A model generated the notes under the pieces. That model did no database searches, had not been told where the DNA came from, and worked only from the letters and a program-made list of their open reading frames with translations. From the NCBI RefSeq assembly GCF_009821115.1, contig NZ_VYTY01000009.1:62001-126000 (forward strand): 64,000 nucleotides of DNA, given 5' to 3'. Positions 55,601 through 62,037 of this stretch are shown here, piece by piece. The stretch's first letter is position 1; every line of letters starts with the position of its first letter. The DNA is from Nitrincola alkalisediminis (GTDB lineage Bacteria; Pseudomonadota; Gammaproteobacteria; Pseudomonadales; Balneatricaceae). A program made the translations under genes and the position numbers.

Positions 55601-57718
55601 ATTGTCCACCAAAATCACTTCACATCGGCGCTTGTTTTTACACTGAATTAACGACTTTATACAGTCTTCAGTAAGTTCAGGCTGGCTGTATACTGGAATC
55701 ACAATTGAAACCAGATCCTGATCGTACTTTTTACTCACCAAATCCGGCCAGGAAATCAGCTGCTGATTCAGTACGGCATAGCGTAAATGTGCCGCATTGG
55801 CCTCCAGTGCCGCAGGCTCCTTGTATAAGGCGCGCTTTTCACGTGCACCGGATTTCAAATAGTGCACATAGGGCTCTACATAGGCTTTGACGACGTCTTG
55901 ATTCAGCGCCCGATATTGAGAAGGTGAAAAAGCCTGATCCGGTGAAAGGCCCTTGTAGGTGCCACTTAACAGATAATGCACAATCAAATCGGTGCGCGAC
56001 GCTTTGAGCTCAGGGCATTGCACGTAATAGTGTTGAGCATTAAACAACTCATAAGACCGAACCAATGCGTAATCGGCTTGCAAACGCTCATACTGACGCA
56101 TCAAGGCACCAATATCGGCCTGCCCGACCGCCTGACCCGGTGCAACACACACCAAATCGACCTCATCCAGCGCCGTCGACGTCGGCTGCAACAAACCAAT
56201 TTTAGACTCGGTTAAAACAGGTACTAAACCAAAAAAACGCTCAATCGCGTGCTCAAGCTTGCCATCCACTTTATAGTCGTCAGTCAACTCGGGATTGGTA
56301 AAGTTCGCAACTTGGCTTAACGCAAGCAAGGACTCCGGCCTTGCCCAAAACATGGTTCCGGCAAAAAAGCCCCAATCCCCTTCGGGATAGGCACACCCAT
56401 ACACCTGCTCCGTCAAACGCTGTATGTTGGTCAAATTCTCATACATGATCCGGGGGGCAGACTGAAACAAGGTTGCTGGGCCTGCACACACCAAATCAGG
56501 ATCGTGTTTAAATGCGGTCACGACTTGATCAAACTGAGCGGTTTTTCCAATTAAAGACTTCAGCATCACATCGCGCCAAATGGTCGCAAGATGACTGTCA
56601 CCCTTCTTGGTTTGTAATTTTAAAACGGCAACATAGCCCTCATTCACCATTAAGGGAATCACATTCAAGAAGGGCACTATGTCCATGCCTTTGTTGGGCG
56701 ACACAAACACACGGGCACTGGGGTAACGCTTGGCAATATCCGCAACAACCTTTGCCCCTACGTTGGAGGTCGTTGTAATAAACAAATCAAAGGATGAGGT
56801 TATTTGATCTAAATACTCGGCAATCTCCTGCCAGATATCTTCATAATAATAATGCACCAGCACCGCAACTTTTTGCGCCGATGCAACCGAACGATCCAAC
56901 GGGCCGGACTGTAAAAGGTCAGCGCGCAAAGCCTGCAAGACATCTGATTCAGGTGACCTAACGGCTTGCAACAGGGCCAAGTGTGCATTGAATACGCGGC
57001 TTTGAATCTCACGTGTATAAGACGAAGGCTCATGTAAGGCAAGCTGACGGTAGTGTAAGAAACGGCGTTGCGTGCTTTCATTCACACTCGGTGCAGCAGC
57101 TAAAGGCAGATACTCCGCCGCAGAATGAACATGTTGATGAAAATTAAAACTCACCCAATGATCCACACAGGATGCAAGCACTACCTTACTCTCACCTGCC
57201 AATAACGCTTGACTGATCGCTGGATTTGACAAGACTGGCTGCAACCGCACGTCGGCCACAATACATGTGCCCCAGATTACTTGATAAAGCCCCGCCATCA
57301 CACAGGCATCACGCGAGGCATCCAGCATCACAACAAGCGCACATGGATGACTCAACACCTGTGACACCAAGCGTTCTAGATCGGCGACTGTAAGCTTAGG
57401 AAAGAGAGTGTCTAGATCGCCACTGGCATCAACCCAAATGTCCGTACTGGCAAGGCTGTCTAGATGGCGCTGCAGCTCCTCTGCCATCGGCTCAGACGCT
57501 GAGCCTTTAGCCACCCACACCGCTTGACCTAACCCAGCCTGATCGGGAGCACGTTTCAGTTGCTTTATCGCATAACGGAGGCTAAAAATCGCCTCTTCTT
57601 GCATCACAGGGGTCTCACGCAACGACTCCATGTAGTGTCGAATAGCCAGCACAAAGTCTTTTTGTGCTAAGTAATCATTACCGCGCGCAAAAGCCGATGC
57701 GCCTGTATTCGTATCCAT
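52670..57718 (-). CDS. Giant multidomain glycosyltransferase (RgpF-like, GT2, GT4, GT2)
   Basis: A 1682-residue protein from ATG 57718. In order: a TPR-like start (about 10-60); a rhamnan synthesis F (RgpF)-like domain (285-520: VLVHYYYEDIWQEIAEYL, VSPNKGMDIVPFL, KLQTKKG, GFFAGTMFW); a degenerate WY/HYL module (550-640); a GT2 domain (670-930: SIVIPVYSQPELTEDC, FLNNDTTLTDGWV, NGQEDVDLCLRL); a GT4 domain (1000-1370: AGVHLFGGERSFLDML, SNLPKKGIYEF, FAESFGRSVAEALAARRPVI); and a second GT2 (1395-1650: IIPVYNAVKETESCIRS, LLNSDAYVTPGW, YGEENDFC). One polypeptide could add several sugars in a row. The N-terminal extension is open to GTG 57727. Confidence 0.87.
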   Translation of the reverse strand: MDTNTGASAFARGNDYLAQKDFVLAIRHYMESLRETPVMQEEAIFSLRYAIKQLKRAPDQAGLGQAVWVAKGSASEPMAEELQRHLDSLASTDIWVDASGDLDTLFPKLTVADLERLVSQVLSHPCALVVMLDASRDACVMAGLYQVIWGTCIVADVRLQPVLSNPAISQALLAGESKVVLASCVDHWVSFNFHQHVHSAAEYLPLAAAPSVNESTQRRFLHYRQLALHEPSSYTREIQSRVFNAHLALLQAVRSPESDVLQALRADLLQSGPLDRSVASAQKVAVLVHYYYEDIWQEIAEYLDQITSSFDLFITTTSNVGAKVVADIAKRYPSARVFVSPNKGMDIVPFLNVIPLMVNEGYVAVLKLQTKKGDSHLATIWRDVMLKSLIGKTAQFDQVVTAFKHDPDLVCAGPATLFQSAPRIMYENLTNIQRLTEQVYGCAYPEGDWGFFAGTMFWARPESLLALSQVANFTNPELTDDYKVDGKLEHAIERFFGLVPVLTESKIGLLQPTSTALDEVDLVCVAPGQAVGQADIGALMRQYERLQADYALVRSYELFNAQHYYVQCPELKASRTDLIVHYLLSGTYKGLSPDQAFSPSQYRALNQDVVKAYVEPYVHYLKSGAREKRALYKEPAALEANAAHLRYAVLNQQLISWPDLVSKKYDQDLVSIVIPVYSQPELTEDCIKSLIQCKNKRRCEVILVDNGSDAVTAEILQRYAQEYEWIHCVSNGENMNFALGCNLGFNAAKGEQVIFLNNDTTLTDGWVDQLVAPLSDASVAAVQPKLLFPDNTIQCAGVVFNAWSSLGYPLYAGFEPEGKEANTPRELQAITAACIALRSQDFAKLKGFDPIFVNGQEDVDLCLRLTHGTGKHCYYQPESLVYHHEGKSQGRGKYVLRNRQVFLRRWESRIRADDLAIYAADGWQVQGWTLDLPEKTQQGLSIYRPVLGHQPVQPVFAEPFVDFATQDEARQKGAKLDTAFSGQREVNPDAPSVLVCAHAAGVHLFGGERSFLDMLDALNAMQLNVVVSVPGVQNFDYLAAIQARASAVYCLHYPHWKESLVPDRRSINKFKSIIQHHGIEFVHCNTIMLREPMLAARELSVTTFMHIRELISQDTAIAKHIGLSTDAIIDKMYERTDYFIANSKTTAQDFTRGRNTFIAPNIVQVDTLDIANSIKPECIVFGLISSNLPKKGIYEFAELAKRCAKSAPNARFAFVGPKSGPEWTKDIQALEAAVKRGELPNNIFFTGYKATPLDALQEVNVVVNLSLFAESFGRSVAEALAARRPVIVYDKGALAELVQEGVSGYVVPFKDLDAFEAKILLMCQQPERLAAMGEAGRRFIVEQYSPKTLMQRFNAAYLSGYCQRIDVRLARHSGGVNGALLERTAAHSSFSLKTFVEPTTIIIPVYNAVKETESCIRSVLRHTDLDTTRLLIINDGSPDAAVRPMLEQFEGLPKVQIVHNEQNMGYTCTINKAIQLAGRDDVLLLNSDAYVTPGWFTGMRMAAASEEKVGTVTAMGNHSGAFSFPVQGVENLPPQGCSYDEFASTITLNNASIKPLALPTGNGFCMLIKRSLLDEIGLFDEEAFPRGYGEENDFCMNGFKLGYSNLLSPWSYVFHVRSASFKGEKAQLLEAGALALEKKHPDYPTLVAAAFSSASMRALRQHIHQTVGAINSKWVGRKSVQQ

Positions 57719-57754
57719 TAAAAACACACCCTAGTGACTGTCGTGTATAAAGGT

Positions 57755-58402
57755 TTAAAAAATTTTCTGCGTCAGCTCAGTTAAACTTTCAACGGTTTTT
57801 AACTGATGCTCCGCACAATACGAAGGCCATTCATGAAACTCACTCCATTGCGTAATAAAGACAAAATCCAAACCCGCCGCGGACGAGGCCACATGGTCAT
57901 AACGACTGTCGCCCAGAAACAACGCAGGCTGCTGAATATTCCCCGACAACAGCTCGCGCTTAAGAATGTCGTCCTTGGTATCGGGGCTGCCAAAGATGCC
58001 ACCGTTAAAGAGCTCAGCCAAGCCACGCTCTGCAAAGACCTCTCGCAACTCGGCTTGATCCCCGCCCGATACAATCAACCAACGACTGTCTGGACTCAGG
58101 GCACGCAGTTCATGCAGCCCCTCCACCACTTGGCAACTTAACAAACCCGCAATCACTTCATTTGCATAGGTCGCCAACAGATCGTCTAAATTAGGTTTAG
58201 TCGATGTCGGCGGCAGCATTTCATCAATGAACTTAGCAAATTTGACATAGCGTGAAATGCCGCCATTGGCGACATGGTAATCAACCAACGCCTTAGCCGC
58301 CTCTTCCCCAAAAGGGATGGCGGTTTTGTAAAAGGCATCGGTTTTGACTTTATTTGAGTCGAGCACCACACCATCACAATCGAACACATAGGATTGATAC
58401 AT
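57755..58402 (-). CDS. HAD-superfamily phosphatase
   Basis: A 215-residue hydrolase with motif I FDCDGVVLDS (nucleophile Asp near 9), a helical cap (about 20-90), motif II LIVSGGD and motif IV LFLGDSRYDH. This is the phosphoglycolate-phosphatase-like subfamily. Gene order after a CMP-sugar synthetase suggests that it dephosphorylates a sugar-acid phosphate made by the neighbouring aldolase, as KdsC does in KDO synthesis. Substrate not determined. Confidence 0.8.
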   Translation of the reverse strand: MYQSYVFDCDGVVLDSNKVKTDAFYKTAIPFGEEAAKALVDYHVANGGISRYVKFAKFIDEMLPPTSTKPNLDDLLATYANEVIAGLLSCQVVEGLHELRALSPDSRWLIVSGGDQAELREVFAERGLAELFNGGIFGSPDTKDDILKRELLSGNIQQPALFLGDSRYDHVASSAAGLDFVFITQWSEFHEWPSYCAEHQLKTVESLTELTQKIF

Positions 58403-58412
58403 TTAAATAGCC

Positions 58413-59123
58413 TTATTGTGTTTGCATCATCAAACTAACAAGCATATTCTGGGCCAACTTAAAATCCGCCTCCCAATCAATATCAATGCACTTTTCACCC
58501 TCTGTGATGAACAAGCACGGATTGCGCCCAATTCGATCTTGAAACGCTTTGTAGTTCTCGACACTGTTAATGTAAAACGCGTGATTGATCTCATAGAGCG
58601 GCGCTAGATCTTGGGTGTTAGGCCAAGGATTGACACTGCGATCACAGTTGATGATTTTCTTCTGGTTATCATCCCAAATAAACTGCTGAAGTTTATTCAC
58701 CGACATAATAGAGTCGTAATCACCGTCAATCACCTGCGCTTGGTACTCATCTAAAGCAGTTAGATAATCCTGGGCTGTAAAAAAGGGTGCCGTTACGTGC
58801 AACCAGAAAACATGCTGCCCCGAAACAACGCTGGGAACATAGTTAATCAAATCTTGAACCTTGGTCGTTGACGTGCACAAATGATCAGGGCGATGGTCAA
58901 TTTTAATGCGCGAATCGCTCGTATAAGGCGCAACCTGCTCCAACACCAACGGATCATTCGTGGATACTACCAACTCACCTACATGGTCGAGAATTTTCAC
59001 CAACTCATCTAGCTTAAACTGCAGGAGACTGCGGCCATCCGGCGTGAAAGGACGTGTATTTTTATGGATAACACGCGTACTGCCACTGCGCAGTGGCAGG
59101 TAAATACTAATCGCTTGATTCAC
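58413..59123 (-). CDS. CMP-sugar synthetase (acylneuraminate cytidylyltransferase family)
   Basis: A 236-residue cytidylyltransferase related to NeuA and KdsB. The N-terminal LPLRSGSTRVIHKNTRPF is a variant of the R-x-GS-K-x-(I/L)-x-x-KN nucleotide-binding loop, VVSTNDP follows, and the C-terminal EGEKCIDIDWEADFKLAQ holds the metal-binding Asp pair. It starts at GTG 59123. With the aldolase and HAD genes it should activate a 2-keto-3-deoxy sugar acid as its CMP derivative. Confidence 0.83.
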   Translation of the reverse strand: MNQAISIYLPLRSGSTRVIHKNTRPFTPDGRSLLQFKLDELVKILDHVGELVVSTNDPLVLEQVAPYTSDSRIKIDHRPDHLCTSTTKVQDLINYVPSVVSGQHVFWLHVTAPFFTAQDYLTALDEYQAQVIDGDYDSIMSVNKLQQFIWDDNQKKIINCDRSVNPWPNTQDLAPLYEINHAFYINSVENYKAFQDRIGRNPCLFITEGEKCIDIDWEADFKLAQNMLVSLMMQTQ

Positions 59124-59160
59124 GAAATATCTCTCGACTCTAAACAGTTAATCGATGCCC

Positions 59161-60759
59161 TTAAAGGGCATACACTGAAATACTCGGCAATGGATAGCGC
59201 GTCGGCGTAATCGCCACCATATCTACAGCCGAAGGCTCCGCTAAATAGGCATTTAACAAACGATCCATCTCTTTGCTACGCGGGTCATCTGCACTGTAAC
59301 CATCAAACCCAGCCATCAGAATACGCTTCGCTTCACCACTGGTTAACACCGCCAGTGCGTAGACCACAACAATTGATGACGGAATGACGCAGTAATTGGC
59401 ATTGAACTCGAACTTAGCCTCTTGCACCCCCATGCCAAAATCCAATAAAGATTTATGGCTTAAGGCTGTCTTCACGTCATCAGGTAACATAGAAGCGGGC
59501 GCAATCAAGGGCTGAGGTAAGGATTGGTGCGCCTCACAGTCAGCCAATAACCGAGTTGGATGACACGCTACACGCACATCAATTAAGTCTTGATGAAGAC
59601 TGGATTGCGTATTTAACGCCAACACAATAGGTTTCTCGCGCTGAATATAGGCTTCCAAGGCCGCTTTATGTGCTGCAACACCCGGCCCACTCCCCAGCAA
59701 CAGCACTTCGCGGTCTTTAAACAACTCGCTAGGATGCCACTGTCCGCGGGGTTCACCTTGATAAAAGTGACGAGCCGCATCTAAGGTATTCAGACTGAAC
59801 TTTTTGCCGCCTTCAACACGAAGGTGATCTATTACAGATAAAATATCCACTTCGCAGTAACGGCTATCTTGCAACATCTCTTGGATGTAGGTCGGGTGGA
59901 TTCCGTATTTGCCAGCTAGGTAATAATAAGGATTGGTTCCCCACCCACACTCTGCTTGCATGGGCTTAAACACGCGCGCGATCAGACTCATCAAAGGTGT
60001 TAAATTGATTTTCTTGCCTGAGCGCTCTGCCAACTCAATACACAACTGCTCTGTCAGTGCATTGCCAGGCCCACGCCCCATTCCAGTGATGGTGCTATCA
60101 ACCCAAGTCACGCCATCATCAATTGCTTGCAAGGTATTGGACAACGCCAAGCCAAGGTTATCATGTGTGTGAATACCCAGCGCACCCTTCCAGTGTGTTT
60201 TAAGCCAGCCAATAATACGGCCCACCTCAGCAGGCTTCATGCTGCCCATGCTGTCCGCAAAATACAACACATCCAATGGATAGGCCGATGCGATCTTTGC
60301 CAACTCGATTACTTCGGCTTCTGTACGATCCGCAATTTGCATTAAGTTAAAGCCGACTAAGAAGCCTTGCTCTTTTAACCAATTTACCGCTGGTAAAGCG
60401 GCAGCAAATTCATGTATATGGCAGGCAACCCTAACCAGTTTGACAGGTGACGTTGCTGCACCTTCAGGAAATAAACGGCGCAAGGTCGACGGAAGATCCT
60501 CAACACCAACTATCTCCGCTGCATTAATCATCACTGCCAATGTAAGGCCGCTGGGCACTTTTAAAGAACGTAAATACGCATCCGTTGTATAGGCATTGGG
60601 GCCCTTGAACCCTTTGTTCAGTAAGGATCGTAAACCCAGTTCAACGGCATTGACACCCACTGCCAACATGGACTCAAGGTAGTCTTCTATCACCTCTTGT
60701 GAAAAATTCCATGCATTGTAATAGCCACCATCTCTCGGTGTGCAATCTAAATGAATCAT
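59161..60759 (-). CDS. HMGL-like aldolase fused to a DUF115/GT42-like domain
   Basis: A 532-residue protein. The N-terminal half is a DRE-TIM (HMG-CoA lyase-like) barrel: CTPRDGGYYNAW in place of the DRDG motif, AVNAVELGLRS, GIHTHDNLGLALSN with the two metal-binding His, and VDSTITGMGRGPGN. The C-terminal half (about 345-532) begins VLLLGSGPGVAAHK and ends with SSIVVVYALAVLTSGEAKRILMAGFDGY in two parts, a layout like DUF115 or GT42 sialyltransferases. The aldolase should condense pyruvate (or a relative) with an aldehyde. The adjacent CMP-synthetase and HAD phosphatase suggest a nonulosonic-like sugar acid. The exact product is unknown. Confidence 0.75.
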   Translation of the reverse strand: MIHLDCTPRDGGYYNAWNFSQEVIEDYLESMLAVGVNAVELGLRSLLNKGFKGPNAYTTDAYLRSLKVPSGLTLAVMINAAEIVGVEDLPSTLRRLFPEGAATSPVKLVRVACHIHEFAAALPAVNWLKEQGFLVGFNLMQIADRTEAEVIELAKIASAYPLDVLYFADSMGSMKPAEVGRIIGWLKTHWKGALGIHTHDNLGLALSNTLQAIDDGVTWVDSTITGMGRGPGNALTEQLCIELAERSGKKINLTPLMSLIARVFKPMQAECGWGTNPYYYLAGKYGIHPTYIQEMLQDSRYCEVDILSVIDHLRVEGGKKFSLNTLDAARHFYQGEPRGQWHPSELFKDREVLLLGSGPGVAAHKAALEAYIQREKPIVLALNTQSSLHQDLIDVRVACHPTRLLADCEAHQSLPQPLIAPASMLPDDVKTALSHKSLLDFGMGVQEAKFEFNANYCVIPSSIVVVYALAVLTSGEAKRILMAGFDGYSADDPRSKEMDRLLNAYLAEPSAVDMVAITPTRYPLPSISVYAL

Positions 60760-60783
60760 ATCCTATCGCTCCTACTGAGCTCA

Positions 60784-61326
60784 CTAATCAAATAAAGGGC
60801 ACTCACTGAATACTAGCCCTTGCGCATCTTTTGCAGACAAACTTGGCTCACCGTCCAATGGCCAATCAATCGCCAAGCTTTCATCATTCCACGCCAAGGA
60901 ATACTCATCACCCGGCGCGTAATAATCCGTACACTTATACTGAAACTCGGCTTCATCGCTCGTCACATAAAAACCATGAGCAAACCCCGGCGGCACCCAG
61001 AGCATTTGCTTATTCTCTTCGCTTAACAGCACCCCTACCCATTGCCCAAAGGTCGGCGATGACTTGCGTAAATCAACCGCCACATCATACACCTCACCCC
61101 GTGTTACCCGAACTAACTTGCCCTGTGGGTTCTGGTGCTGATAATGCAAACCACGCAAGATGCCCTTTTTAGACTTGCTGTGGTTATCTTGCACAAACTC
61201 GTATTGACCGCAGTGCTTAACAAACTCGGTATGACGAAAGGTTTCCATAAAGAACCCCCTTTCGTCACCAAACACGGCCGGCGTCATTAACACAACATCC
61301 TTTACCTTAAGCGGTTCGTAATGCAT
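60784..61326 (-). CDS. rfbC: dTDP-4-dehydrorhamnose 3,5-epimerase
   Basis: A 180-residue cupin-fold epimerase of the dTDP-L-rhamnose pathway. FGDERGFFMETF, QDNHSKSKKGILRGLHYQ with the catalytic His, VDLRKSSPTFGQW, and LWVPPGFAHGFYV are all present. The start ATG 61326 is preceded by an open TTG at 61332. The usual partners RfbA, RfbB and RfbD are absent from the window, so they lie elsewhere, possibly beyond the right edge. It is in the same operon as the aldolase and glycosyltransferases. Confidence 0.94.
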   Translation of the reverse strand: MHYEPLKVKDVVLMTPAVFGDERGFFMETFRHTEFVKHCGQYEFVQDNHSKSKKGILRGLHYQHQNPQGKLVRVTRGEVYDVAVDLRKSSPTFGQWVGVLLSEENKQMLWVPPGFAHGFYVTSDEAEFQYKCTDYYAPGDEYSLAWNDESLAIDWPLDGEPSLSAKDAQGLVFSECPLFD

Positions 61327-61340
61327 CTTCAAAGACTCCG

Positions 61341-62030
61341 TTAGGCTGTGGCGTTTGAGGTGGGTAGCAGCTTTTGATTGGCCGCGGGGCGACGCCCTTC
61401 ATTAATTCCATACAGAATAAAGTGCAGTAAAGGGTTCAGCCCGGCTTTCGCCACATCGGGATTTTGCTGGATATAATAGAGCGTATCAAAATGTGCACTG
61501 GGATTACGCCCTTCCAATGCACCAAACTTTAAATAATGAATAACAGGATCTAGACGAGACGACGCTACATCGGAATAGGTCTCTAAATACCACTTACCAT
61601 CAAAGTAGTCAGATGCACGCAACTGCTTGATTTGATCCTTAAGCTCGCGCTTGTATTTCCAGCTTTTACGGTAAACCTCGCGCAGTGTTTTCAGCGCCAG
61701 CGTGCGGTACCAGCTCACTTGAACCTGCTCTTGCTTCAACTGAGACTCAAGCTGCTGAATACGATGTGTCAATTCAGCTTGCGTTTTCCTCATACCAGCC
61801 AACAAGGGCGATGTATCTAAAAATAAACGCTGCTGTTCTTCCACTCGCTTAGGCGTATTGGCTAGATCCGCTTGCGTCGTGGCAGGGGCTGATGCGGATG
61901 ATGGATTCGTAGGGCCTTGGCTCTGCAAAACCTCGATTTTTGCATGTGCTTGGATTAAACGCTGCATCAACTCTTCAGCCTCTGCCTTAACCCTGAAATA
62001 CTCCTCGCGCGGTACGTCCGTATTTTGCAT
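61341..62030 (-). CDS. Coiled-coil protein with two WYLxxYPDV-type modules
   Basis: A 229-residue protein from ATG 62030 (GAGG upstream; ATG 62054 is an alternative that overlaps the previous gene). Residues about 5-125 are charged and heptad-like, predicting a coiled coil. The C-terminal 80 residues contain two tandem copies of the module: FDGKWYLETYSDV with PVIHYLKFGALEGRNP, then FDTLYYIQQNPDV with PLLHFILYGINEGRRP. No catalytic motif is seen. I infer a scaffold that joins glycosyltransferases bearing the same module. Confidence 0.65.
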   Translation of the reverse strand: MQNTDVPREEYFRVKAEAEELMQRLIQAHAKIEVLQSQGPTNPSSASAPATTQADLANTPKRVEEQQRLFLDTSPLLAGMRKTQAELTHRIQQLESQLKQEQVQVSWYRTLALKTLREVYRKSWKYKRELKDQIKQLRASDYFDGKWYLETYSDVASSRLDPVIHYLKFGALEGRNPSAHFDTLYYIQQNPDVAKAGLNPLLHFILYGINEGRRPAANQKLLPTSNATA

Positions 62031-62037
62031 AAAAACC

